DNA of 64,000 nucleotides from Paenibacillus sp. V4I3 (GTDB lineage Bacteria; Bacillota; Bacilli; Paenibacillales; NBRC-103111). Below are positions 16,805-24,634 of this stretch, piece after piece. Where the stretch lies: positions 5,678,501-5,742,500 of the forward strand of contig NZ_JAUSZA010000001.1 of NCBI RefSeq assembly GCF_030817215.1, in the 5' to 3' direction. Every line of letters begins with the position of its first letter. The first letter of the stretch is position 1. The notes under the pieces are model-generated. The model saw only the letters and a program-made list of their open reading frames with translations, was not told where the DNA came from and searched no databases. A program made the translations under genes and the position numbers.

Positions 16805-17977
16805 TCAGGCGGTTTGCTGCTGCGCGCGCGTCTGACGATCTACAAGTACGAAGCGCTGCAGCAGCAGGATCGCTGCTAAGCAGAGTACGCCGCCGATAAT
16901 GAACGGCAGCGAATGCGCGATAGCGAATACCGCTCCTCCAAGGAGCGGGCCCGCAATGCGGCCTAGACTGTCCATAGAGGAGCTGAGGCCCGTCGCAACG
17001 CCCTGACCGACTTTCGTGCGCTGTGTAATCAGCGACGTCACACACGGGCGTATGAGGGCGTTACCTGCGCCGAAGACCGAGAGATAAATTGCAGCGGTCA
17101 CCACGCTGCTAGAGTACAGCAGCAGGAAGAACCCTGCTGCCGATAGCAATAACCCAATGCCGATCACACGCTGCTCGGCTCCCTGTTTGACCAAGCGGCG
17201 TACAACGCCGCCTTGGATTAAGGCGCCAACAATACCGCTGGCTAAGAACATCATGCCGATATCGAATGGCGTTGCGCCAATCTTGTCCATTTGGTAATAC
17301 TGCAGTGTCGCTTCCAACCCTGCCAATGTGAAAGATACGAAGAATGATAACACATAGAGATACTTCGATGCCCCAGCGAAAGCTGTCCATCTAGATGGAG
17401 CTTTCTCCTTCACGGAGGTGCGTTTGTCAACTGACAGCGATTCTTTAAGTATAGCAAATGCAAAAACAAAGGAGGCTAGTGCGAGTCCAGATGCTACAAA
17501 GAATGGAAGGTAGGTCCCCCATCGACTTAAAATCCCGCCGATAGCTGGACCGAAGATAAAGCCTAACCCAATCGACATCCCCACCATACCCATGCCTTTT
17601 GTCCGATTCTCAGCAGTTGTAATATCAGCTACATAAGCCACTGCGCAAGCCGTTGCTGCTCCTGAGAATAATCCGCCGAGAATGCGGGATACGTACATGA
17701 TCCACAGATTACCGTCAGCGAATCCAAATATCAAAAAGCTAACACTAAACCCAAGAAGACCAATTAAAATAATCGGTCTGCGTCCTATGCGATCCGATAG
17801 TCCTCCCCAAATGGGGGACATGAGAAAAGAGGCTGCGGAATAAACCGACAATAGCAGCGCGTTATGATATTCAGCGCCTGCACCTTTAACAACTTCCGGC
17901 AGTACAGGAATGATGATCCCGAAACCTACGAATATAGTCATCAATAACAGCATGATGATTCCGATCTGTTTATTCAT
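16805..17977 (-). CDS. MFS multidrug-efflux-type transporter
   Basis: 390 residues, twelve predicted TM helices. Motif A GGLSDRIGRRPIIL sits after TM2, and the motif-C-like GLGFIFGPAIGG in TM5 marks drug:proton antiporters (Bmr/TetA group). ATG 17977 (MNKQIGIIMLLL) follows TTTGGAGG. The ORF stays open for 49 more codons upstream, but that stretch is hydrophilic and lacks a site. The 3' third is clearly more GC-rich than the rest. It stands 35 bp downstream of a second MFS gene on the same strand, so the two may be cotranscribed. Confidence 0.9.
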   Translation of the reverse strand: MNKQIGIIMLLLMTIFVGFGIIIPVLPEVVKGAGAEYHNALLLSVYSAASFLMSPIWGGLSDRIGRRPIILIGLLGFSVSFLIFGFADGNLWIMYVSRILGGLFSGAATACAVAYVADITTAENRTKGMGMVGMSIGLGFIFGPAIGGILSRWGTYLPFFVASGLALASFVFAFAILKESLSVDKRTSVKEKAPSRWTAFAGASKYLYVLSFFVSFTLAGLEATLQYYQMDKIGATPFDIGMMFLASGIVGALIQGGVVRRLVKQGAEQRVIGIGLLLSAAGFFLLLYSSSVVTAAIYLSVFGAGNALIRPCVTSLITQRTKVGQGVATGLSSSMDSLGRIAGPLLGGAVFAIAHSLPFIIGGVLCLAAILLLQRFVLVDRQTRAQQQTA

Positions 17978-18012
17978 GATGCTTATAATCCTCCAAACGA
18001 AACATTTTTCCC

Positions 18013-19272
18013 TTATCGTACCATACCTTTTTTGGGGATGGAAATGAACATTTGGAGAACAAGCAGCAGTATTAGAACAAGGCCACTCATCAAGAATGGT
18101 GCATGATAGCCATACACATCCCAAATCTTACCGGAAACGATCGGCCCAATGATCATCCCCAGTCCTTCAATCGTTAGGAAGAAGCCCCACACTGCGCCTC
18201 GTTTCTCCGGTGGAATGGCTGAAGCAATAAGCGCATTCCAAGAAGGAATAATGAAGGCATAGCCCGCCCCAAGCACTGCAACCAAAGCATAAAGCATCAT
18301 CATTGACTTCGCGAAGGTAAACAGCAGGAGTGCAGAAGCGCTTAGCATAAATCCTGCTACCAAAAATGGGCGAATGCCTAGACGATCAACCAATTTCCCC
18401 ATCGGAACTAAGAAAATGACAGTTACAGCTCCGCCCGCAATTAGAAACATGCTGTACTGAAAAGATGTAAGCATCAATACCTCTTTGGCATAGAGTGTGA
18501 GAATGGGTGTCAGTATACCAAGAGCGAAAGTTTGCAGGAACATCGCGGGGAATAACAGCGGGCTAACAGACATAGAGCGCCGTACTTCACTTAAATATGT
18601 TGTTATCCGATTCCAGAGTGGCGCAGCAGCATGGTTAGAAACCAACGCTTTCTCTACCCTGCCCTCTCCATCCGTTCTTACCACGCCATTCTTTCTTGGA
18701 AGCATGAGCGCAACAATAACGACAACCGTCATACACCCGATCAATAATCGAAATGCGGTACTGTAGTTATTTTCGCCAACGAAAAAGTTAATAGCTACCG
18801 GTCCCAGTCCAACGCCTGAGAGCCAAGCCATATAGACAACGCTCATGATCGTGGCTTTACCATCATCGCCGGCCACTTCCGTCGTTCCTGTGATCACACA
18901 GGGCCATAATGGCGCCGTACCAAAGCCAAGAAGCGCACATCCAACGATCATCCATATATACTGGGAAGTCGTTGCAATTAGAATGACCGAAACAAATGTC
19001 AGGAGCACACCGGTAAGCATGGTTGTTCGGTAACCCAACTTGTCAATAATCCAGCCAACGGGTGTACGAAGCACATTATCACCAATATATTGAGCAGCTA
19101 GCGTCCAGCCGATAATAAATGCGGAAGCACCTAATGTCGTTTTCATATAAACGGGTAAAATCGTTAAAAGTAAGGCTCCCTTCACAAATTCGACGACAAA
19201 CATAATAATTAACAATTCGATCACAAATGGGGAAAACAAGCGATTATTCCGCCATTTTTGTATCCAAACCAT
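18013..19272 (-). CDS. MFS transporter
   Basis: 419 residues from ATG 19272 (MVWIQKWRNN; SD AAGGAG). There are twelve TM helices. Motif-A-like loops are VGWIIDKLGYRTTML after TM2 and MGKLVDRLGIRPFLVAGF after TM8, separated by a hydrophilic central loop (RKNGVVRTDGEGRVEK). Upstream in-frame ATG 19371 is not supported: the extension is polar and would cover the conserved 25-base repeat at 19368. The substrate is unknown; drug or sugar-derivative export is likely by family. Confidence 0.88.
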   Translation of the reverse strand: MVWIQKWRNNRLFSPFVIELLIIMFVVEFVKGALLLTILPVYMKTTLGASAFIIGWTLAAQYIGDNVLRTPVGWIIDKLGYRTTMLTGVLLTFVSVILIATTSQYIWMIVGCALLGFGTAPLWPCVITGTTEVAGDDGKATIMSVVYMAWLSGVGLGPVAINFFVGENNYSTAFRLLIGCMTVVVIVALMLPRKNGVVRTDGEGRVEKALVSNHAAAPLWNRITTYLSEVRRSMSVSPLLFPAMFLQTFALGILTPILTLYAKEVLMLTSFQYSMFLIAGGAVTVIFLVPMGKLVDRLGIRPFLVAGFMLSASALLLFTFAKSMMMLYALVAVLGAGYAFIIPSWNALIASAIPPEKRGAVWGFFLTIEGLGMIIGPIVSGKIWDVYGYHAPFLMSGLVLILLLVLQMFISIPKKGMVR

Positions 19273-19367
19273 ATGATTTCTCCTTATTTTGGCGTATTTT
19301 AACAAGTTGCTGTTAGTTTTACCTGAACTAGCACAAACTATTTTGAGAAAACCTTTATCGAGGTAAT

Positions 19368-19392
19368 TCAAAGATGAGCGACCGCGTTTATA
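19368..19392 (+). repeat. 25-base exact repeat, copy 1 (candidate structured leader or sRNA)
   Basis: Begins ATTCAAAGATGAGCGACCGC and is identical over 25 bases to 24591-24615. A short hairpin (CCTttatcgAGG) lies immediately 5'. A 14-bp terminator stem follows 24 bases later (19417). Both copies are on the plus strand upstream of a gene. No riboswitch class is recognised. Confidence 0.7.
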
Positions 19393-19416
19393 ATGTAGGT
19401 TTTATCGCCAATAAGA

Positions 19417-19450
19417 AAGTAGGTTTTCGGAACCGAAAACCTACTTTTTC
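19417..19450 (+). terminator. strong orphan terminator in a divergent intergenic region
   Basis: AAGTAGGTTTTCGG-AA-CCGAAAACCTACTT with trailing T: a perfect 14-bp stem. No gene ends here, since the MFS gene at 19272 and the decarboxylase at 19559 diverge. It therefore ends a small RNA or acts as an attenuator. Confidence 0.75.
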
Positions 19451-19471
19451 TTATGTGGACAAAAAATTAGC

Positions 19472-19499
19472 TTGCATGAAATCTCTATTTTGATATACT
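19472..19499 (+). promoter_or_regulatory. promoter of the decarboxylase gene
   Basis: TTGCAT-16 bp-TATACT, start predicted near 19506. A TTGTCGAACAATG box (reverse orientation, 19514-19526) covers +8 to +20. Confidence 0.55.
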
Positions 19500-19513
19500 C
19501 ATTTTGTTTGTTG

Positions 19514-19526
19514 CATTGTTCGACAA
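19514..19526 (-). promoter_or_regulatory. 0A-box-like site TTGTCGAACAATG, copy 1
   Basis: It contains the Spo0A core TGTCGAA. The same 13-mer occurs at 23665-23677, also 8 bases after a predicted start site. Confidence 0.45.
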
Positions 19527-19558
19527 GCAATCCACTATAGAAGGGAAGCGATAATCAG

Positions 19559-21028
19559 GTGGATCATACCCGTACCCCCCTGTTCACTGCACTGCTCACA
19601 CATGCTGAGAAAAATCCAATTCAATTCCATATTCCAGGCCATAAAAAAGGAGTCGGCATGGACCCGGAGTTTCGTTCCTTTATTGGGGACAACGCGCTGT
19701 CTATCGACCTCATCAATATAGCACCGCTGGATGACCTTCATCAACCAATGGGCGTGATTGAAGAAGCCCAGAAGCTTGCTGCAGACGCCTATGGAGCGGA
19801 TCACACGTTCTTCTCCGTCCAAGGGACAAGCGGCGCCATTATGACCATGATTATGACCGTTTGTTCGGAAGGCGATAAAATTATCGTTCCGCGGAATGTA
19901 CATAAATCCGTCTTGGCCGCGATTATTTTCGTAGGCGCTAAGCCCGTGTTCATCCAACCTGCCCGCGATAAAAACTTAGGTATTGATCACGGAATTCCGA
20001 CACGTTCTGTTCGCCGCGCACTGGAAAAGCATCCAGATGCCAAAGCTGTTCTAGTCATCAATCCAACCTACTATGGTGTATGTACCGATCTTAAAGAGAT
20101 TGTTGACCTTGTTCATAGCTATAACATGCCTGTCCTTGTGGATGAAGCACATGGCGTGCTCATTCATTTCCATGACAAATTGCCAATGTCTGCGATGGAA
20201 GCCGGAGCCGATATGGCCGCGACCAGCGTGCATAAGCTAGGTGGTTCCATGACACAAAGTTCAGTACTCAACGTGAAAGGGAATCGTGTTAATCCAAAGC
20301 GAATCCAGACCATTATTTCGATGCTTACAACAACTTCAACTTCCTATATATTGTTAGCCTCATTAGATACTGCACGCAGACATTTGGCGTTAAATGGCTA
20401 TGCAATGGCCGAGCGCACGATAGAACTTGCACAGTACACAAGAAAACAGATCAACGAAATCAGCAACCTCTACTGCTTCGGGGAAGAGATTCTGGGTGAA
20501 GAAGCGACTTACAACTATGATCCGACGAAAATATGCGTTCACGTACGCAAGCTTGGCATCACTGGCTTTGAAGTTGAGAACTGGCTGCGCGATCATTACA
20601 ATATTGAAGTCGAAATGAGCGACATGTACAACATCCTGTGTCTTATAACGCCGGGTGATACCCAAGAAAATGTAGATACCTTACTGGAAGCCTTACGCGA
20701 GCTCTCTCATATGAATGATGATGTTGTTGAGGTGAAGGAAGTCGTCATCAAAGTTCCTGCGATTCCACAATTAACCTTAACACCACGGGACGCCTTCTAT
20801 GGCGAAACCGAAATACTCCCATTCAAAGACGCTGCTGACCGCATTATTGCTGAATTTATTTATGTGTATCCGCCCGGAATTCCCATTTTGCTTCCAGGTG
20901 AAGTGATAACCCAAGAGCTTATTGATTACATTGTGGAGCATGTGGAAGTTGGGTTGCCTGTAAAAGGACCTGAGGACCGCAGTGTTCAAAATGTGAAGGT
21001 TATCGTAGAAACACAAGCGATTTTCTAG
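19559..21028 (+). CDS. Orn/Lys/Arg decarboxylase family protein (SpeA-like, PLP-dependent)
   Basis: 489 residues. The N-terminal PLP-binding aminotransferase-fold domain starts QFHIPGHKKGVGMDPEF and contains FFSVQGTSGAIMTMI, VDEAHGVLIHF and the PLP lysine K226 in SVHKLGGSMTQ. A C-terminal domain ends in FIYVYPPGIPILLPGE and the helix ELIDYIVEHV. This is the short Bacillus type of arginine/lysine decarboxylase, which begins polyamine synthesis (agmatine or cadaverine). The start is GTG 19559 after GAAGGGAAG. A 0A-like box covers the early transcribed region, which hints at sporulation-linked repression. Confidence 0.93.
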   Translation: MDHTRTPLFTALLTHAEKNPIQFHIPGHKKGVGMDPEFRSFIGDNALSIDLINIAPLDDLHQPMGVIEEAQKLAADAYGADHTFFSVQGTSGAIMTMIMTVCSEGDKIIVPRNVHKSVLAAIIFVGAKPVFIQPARDKNLGIDHGIPTRSVRRALEKHPDAKAVLVINPTYYGVCTDLKEIVDLVHSYNMPVLVDEAHGVLIHFHDKLPMSAMEAGADMAATSVHKLGGSMTQSSVLNVKGNRVNPKRIQTIISMLTTTSTSYILLASLDTARRHLALNGYAMAERTIELAQYTRKQINEISNLYCFGEEILGEEATYNYDPTKICVHVRKLGITGFEVENWLRDHYNIEVEMSDMYNILCLITPGDTQENVDTLLEALRELSHMNDDVVEVKEVVIKVPAIPQLTLTPRDAFYGETEILPFKDAADRIIAEFIYVYPPGIPILLPGEVITQELIDYIVEHVEVGLPVKGPEDRSVQNVKVIVETQAIF

Positions 21029-21115
21029 TATCCTCCTAGAGGTGTGTATATATTGTAAAACCGTTTACATGATGCTATGATGTTGGTGATGTTTAGCGAA
21101 TGAGGTGAACAAGGA

Positions 21116-21535
21116 ATGGCTCAAAGCGCTTATATTAAATTCGTAACAGGATCCATAGTTGCCGCACTCACCTTAGATGAACTAAAGGAAAGGCTGCTGC
21201 ATTACCGTGATCAGCTCAGTCAGACAGCCAAGCAGCTTGGCTGGGAGTATGATGAGGCCGGATTCCCTTATACCATTGAGACGAAGCCGGAAGGCGAAGG
21301 CAAATGGTTCTACCTGAAAGGTATCAATCCTTTATACAAATATATTGTGATTGGTGTTGGGAATGAGCAGATCCAAGAGAAAGAGCAGCATTATGTGCAA
21401 GTCGTGTTGCCCGACGACGCCACGCATGGCGACAAAAGCAAGGGCAATGAATTCTGCAAATACCTTAGTAAACTGCTGAAAGCTGAACTTCATCTATTTA
21501 ACGGCAGAATCATGTATTTCAATCCTAGAAAATGA
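21116..21535 (+). CDS. DUF1885-like conserved protein
   Basis: 139 residues beginning MAQSAYIKFVTGS, with LTLDELKERLLHYRDQL, QLGWEYDEAGFPY and a C-terminal YLSKLLKAELHLFNGRIMY. This matches the Bacillales DUF1885 family as I remember it (small alpha/beta protein, structure known, role unknown). It is cytoplasmic with no signal. SD GAGGTGAAC precedes the ATG. It has its own terminator at 21551. Confidence 0.75.
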   Translation: MAQSAYIKFVTGSIVAALTLDELKERLLHYRDQLSQTAKQLGWEYDEAGFPYTIETKPEGEGKWFYLKGINPLYKYIVIGVGNEQIQEKEQHYVQVVLPDDATHGDKSKGNEFCKYLSKLLKAELHLFNGRIMYFNPRK

Positions 21536-21550
21536 ATGTATGCAAACAGA

Positions 21551-21586
21551 AACCCCCTAACAGATTATTCTGCTAGGGGGTTCTTA
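21551..21586. terminator. bidirectional terminator
   Basis: AACCCCCTA ... TAGGGGGTT perfect arms between convergent genes. Confidence 0.85.
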
Positions 21587-21596
21587 TGTATAGCTC

Positions 21597-21908
21597 TTAT
21601 TCTTCGCCTTCTTGAGCTACGATCTCATTGTAAATAGTCACTACACGTTCCCACTCTTCTTCATCTTCAATGTTGACAAGGAAGGCATCGTCGTCCTCTT
21701 CTTCAACACGGAAAATAACACCGTCAGCTTCAGGATCGTTGCGATCGAGCAAAACAGCATAAGCCTGCTCTTGAGATTGGAAGGTGTAAACCATCACCAT
21801 CTCATGCTCTTCACCGTTCTCGTCCGTTACGATAAAAACATCTTCCCCTTGCTCGTGATCGTGGTCACAGTCCGGGCCGTGTACATGATCATGCTTATCA
21901 TCGCTCAC
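21597..21908 (-). CDS. DUF1292 family protein (YrzB-like)
   Basis: 103 residues, strongly acidic. After a His/Asp-rich head (DDKHDHVHGPDCDHDHEQ, residues 3-20) comes the DUF1292 core: DVFIVTDENGEEHEMVMVYT, then QAYAVLLDRNDPEAD, FRVEEEDD and EWERVVTIYNEI. The His-rich head could bind metal, but this is inference. The family is widespread in Bacilli, usually near the yrrL-yrzB cluster; here it is isolated. Function unknown. Confidence 0.88.
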   Translation of the reverse strand: MSDDKHDHVHGPDCDHDHEQGEDVFIVTDENGEEHEMVMVYTFQSQEQAYAVLLDRNDPEADGVIFRVEEEDDDAFLVNIEDEEEWERVVTIYNEIVAQEGEE

Positions 21909-21999
21909 AGGCAGAACCTCATTTCGTCGAATAATTAGTTACCTAATTATCCTAACATTTTCATAATAAGAGGTCAAACCACTTTCGAGTTTGCTTTTC

Positions 22000-22617
22000 C
22001 TACTCGGATTGAATCTGCTTCTCTGATACGACTGAGTAGTCGTTAGAACCATCTTGCTTCATAGCAAATTTAACGACGTACGTACCCGCCTCATTAAAAG
22101 AAACGCCATACAAAGGTACTTTCAGCCAAAACGATTCTTTGGATTCTGAGATTGATTTCACAACCGGTGTAATCACGCTCTTCCCACTTGGTGATACAAC
22201 AGAAACCCGTACAGAATTAATGCTTGTCTTCAAATTATCAACTTGAGCAAAAACGATAAAATCTGCTTCTTTGCCGCGCTCTACAACACCAAAAGGAACG
22301 ATGGCGGAGTCTTTACGCACCTCAGTCGTAAAGAACATGTGTACATTTGGTTTGTATAAGTAGGCAGTCTTGTTCGAGTTATCCCATTTCACCAATGCTT
22401 GAAGCGCATCACTTACTGCGCGCAGCGGCAGAACGGTTTTACCATCAACAATAAGAGGCGGAACATCTGTATCCCCGAATTCCACTGTCTCTTCATTAAC
22501 GATTAATCGGGCAATATTATTACCTTTAAAATCCCCCCATATCGATGAAGCCACCACTGCAGCCGTACTTAGAACAAAAAACATCAGCATCAACGCTAAT
22601 ATCCGTTGAACTTTCAT
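22000..22617 (-). CDS. secreted copper-amine-oxidase-N (stalk) domain protein
   Basis: 205 residues with a signal peptide or anchor (VQRILALMLMFFVLSTAAVV). The domain follows: IARLIVNEETVEFGDTDVPP, LIVDGKTVLPLRAVSDALQA, VKWDNSNKTAYLYKP. The C-terminal half is beta-rich (SINSVRVSVVSPSGKSVITP, AGTYVVKFAMKQDG), like an Ig-type module. It is extracellular or surface-bound. SD GGAGGTTACGCG precedes ATG 22617. Role unknown. Confidence 0.82.
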   Translation of the reverse strand: MKVQRILALMLMFFVLSTAAVVASSIWGDFKGNNIARLIVNEETVEFGDTDVPPLIVDGKTVLPLRAVSDALQALVKWDNSNKTAYLYKPNVHMFFTTEVRKDSAIVPFGVVERGKEADFIVFAQVDNLKTSINSVRVSVVSPSGKSVITPVVKSISESKESFWLKVPLYGVSFNEAGTYVVKFAMKQDGSNDYSVVSEKQIQSE

Positions 22618-22697
22618 TCGCGTAACCTCCAGCTCTTGTTAGTAATCTTTGTGTCTGCATCTTTATACTCCAATGATTAAGAAGAGTTGCGATGATT

Positions 22698-23592
22698 TTA
22701 TAATTTTGATAAAAAAGCTAGAACACGTTGTGTATAGGCTTCCGGTTGCATGTGATAGGAGCCGACATGCCCCGCTTTTTGTGTGACCCAAAGTTCAAAT
22801 GTATCCGGATGACGGCTCCACATTCCTTCACTGTTGGACCAAGGAATAGCCTCATCATCTCGACTATGAATAAAAAGAATCGGCCTAGGATAAATGTGAT
22901 CTACCGCGGCAAGTGCATCAACCCGATGAGGGTTGATACCAATTAATCTAGGTAAAATAAGTAGAATTAGAGGTGTAAAAGGAAACCGAGGGAGCCTAGA
23001 CCATACAGGCAGATTGTCCTTCAAATAAGGACTAAGCTGACTAAAAGCGCTATCTGTTATGACCCCTAATACAGCTCTTTCTTCGGCTGCTGCTAAGATG
23101 GAAGTACTTCCTCCCATTGAAAAGCCAATCAAGCAGATTTGACTTGGTTCGCGCTCCTGAACCCAGTCGATAGCACCGAGTACATCTTGTTTTTCCAAAA
23201 AGCCAACCGTCGTTATTTTCCCCTCCGATCTCCCCGAGTTCCGAAAATCAAACATAAGCACATGATATCCTGCTTCGGCAATGGATTTAGCCAAGGCCAA
23301 CGCCGGAAGCCCTTTTTCCAGACGTGTTCCTGCATAACCATGAGACATAATAACGGTCATTGGAATAGCATCAGTTGGCGTATAAGGAGACTTCATGAAC
23401 CATCCATCTAATCGAACATCTCTTGATCGGCTTAGGAAACTAATATTCTCCATGTGCAACCCAATAGTCGTCGGGCGATACATCAACCGGCTTACGTTGC
23501 GGATGTGTGAGCTGCCAACCTACATAGACCGATATACCTATTAGAGCTAGACAGACAAGTACGATCAAAATACTACTAATCATCCAAATCAT
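22698..23592 (-). pseudogene. membrane-anchored alpha/beta hydrolase, disrupted by a single-base frameshift
   Basis: The hydrolase body is open from 23486 to 22698: MSHGYAGTR (oxyanion strand), nucleophile elbow IGFSMGGSTS, acid in HSRDDEAIPW, and final His in KAGHVGS. Upstream in another frame lies the expected N-terminal anchor from ATG 23592 (ISSILIVLVCLALIGISVYV, then LTHPQRKPV, SPDDY). Deleting one T of the coding-strand TT (plus-strand AA at 23463-23464) joins SPDDY to GLHMENISF, giving the usual full-length protein of about 297 residues. The cause may be mutation or a base-call error. Without the anchor, a soluble product from ATG 23486 lacks a good SD. Confidence 0.85.
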
Positions 23593-23620
23593 AAAGTAAT
23601 CAACACCTTTTAATTAATGG

Positions 23621-23650
23621 TTGAAATTCCGCAACCTCCCATGCTACATT
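23621..23650 (+). promoter_or_regulatory. promoter of the metallo-beta-lactamase-fold gene
   Basis: TTGAAA-18 bp-TACATT, start predicted near 23657, with the TTGTCGAACAATG box 8 bases further on. Confidence 0.45.
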
Positions 23651-23664
23651 AGAAAAGATGGTTT

Positions 23665-23677
23665 TTGTCGAACAATG
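23665..23677 (+). promoter_or_regulatory. 0A-box-like site TTGTCGAACAATG, copy 2
   Basis: Identical 13-mer to 19514-19526. It lies between the predicted promoter and the SD GGAGGC of the gene at 23689. Confidence 0.45.
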
Positions 23678-23688
23678 GAGGCTGCTGA

Positions 23689-24441
23689 ATGAGTTTGCAA
23701 ATTCAAATGTTGGGAACCGGCAGTGCGTTTGCCAAAACATTTTACAATACAAGCGCATTAATCCGTTCTAATGAACTGAACATCCTAATCGACTGCGGGG
23801 CAACAACGCCTAGATCGCTACATGACATCGGTGTACATCCTGACCAAATTGATGGTATCATCATTTCGCACATTCATGCCGATCATGTGGGCGGATTAGA
23901 AGAAATTGCCTTTCGATTGTTATACCAATATAAGAGTAAGAAAACCAAACTTTTCCTAACAGAATCGCTAGCAGGAGTCCTTTGGGAAAACACGCTAAAA
24001 GGCGGCATGTATAATCCCACAGACGGCTTCAGCAGACTAGAGGATTATTTCGAAGTCATCCATATCGAAGAAAATGTACCTGCTAACATCCTACCTGGGC
24101 TAACCATTGAATTTATTTCCACACTTCACATACCTCATAAGCTTAACTACTCACTTTTTATCAATGGCCGAACGTTCTATAGTGCTGATACCCAATTTAA
24201 TAAGGAACTTCTCATTCAAGAAATTGTTAACAAAAGAAACTGTCATACCATTTTACACGATTGCCAACTAAGCGGGAACGGTTTTATTCATGCTACATTG
24301 GAAGAACTGCTTACCTTGCCTGACTATGTACAGGAGCGAATCTATCTGATGCATTATGACGATGCTATGATGAATTTTGTTGGAAAAACAGGGAGGATGA
24401 CTTTCATCCATCAGCATGAAGTGATTGAAATTCCTGAATAA
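23689..24441 (+). CDS. MBL-fold metallo-hydrolase
   Basis: 250 residues. The metal motif SHIHADHVGG puts H61, H63, D65 and H66 in place, with H in TLHIPHKLN, D in FYSADTQF and H in HTILHDCQ. The opening LQIQMLGTGSAFAKTFYNTS is typical of the RNase Z/PhnP-like branch that hydrolyses phosphodiesters. It lacks the long exosite arm of RNase Z, so it is more likely a phosphodiesterase or lactonase-type enzyme. A 0A-like box lies in its leader. Cytoplasmic. Confidence 0.85.
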   Translation: MSLQIQMLGTGSAFAKTFYNTSALIRSNELNILIDCGATTPRSLHDIGVHPDQIDGIIISHIHADHVGGLEEIAFRLLYQYKSKKTKLFLTESLAGVLWENTLKGGMYNPTDGFSRLEDYFEVIHIEENVPANILPGLTIEFISTLHIPHKLNYSLFINGRTFYSADTQFNKELLIQEIVNKRNCHTILHDCQLSGNGFIHATLEELLTLPDYVQERIYLMHYDDAMMNFVGKTGRMTFIHQHEVIEIPE

Positions 24442-24455
24442 TTTTTTTGCGATCA

Positions 24456-24491
24456 AAACCTAGGGATGAATTGTCCTTAAGGTTTTTTTTG
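24456..24491 (+). terminator. terminator of the MBL-fold gene
   Basis: AAAACCTAGGGA ... TCCTTAAGGTTTTTTTT, an imperfect stem with a long T run. Confidence 0.6.
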
Positions 24492-24590
24492 AGAAGAAGC
24501 GAGATTTCAATTTTGTTTACTATTGTTAGAAGGGATTTAGTTCATAGACAGAGAACATGTCACAAGGTGTAAGAAACCTCTATGGAGGCC

Positions 24591-24615
24591 ATTCAAAGAT
24601 GAGCGACCGCGTTTA
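24591..24615 (+). repeat. 25-base exact repeat, copy 2, in the leader of the GGDEF-kinase gene
   Basis: Same 25 bases as 19368-19392, again preceded by a hairpin (CCTC-tat-GGAGG). It ends 20 bases before the start codon, so any fold could affect the ribosome binding site. Confidence 0.7.
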
Positions 24616-24634
24616 GTTACATTCAGGAGATGAT

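Noticed and set aside
19535..19957. 140-codon ORF antisense to the decarboxylase start
   Set aside because: It lies wholly within conserved decarboxylase sequence and has no SD.
24591..24615. Assignment of the 25-base repeat to the c-di-GMP (GEMM) riboswitch because it precedes a GGDEF gene
   Set aside because: The sequence lacks the conserved GEMM core elements, so the class is left open.
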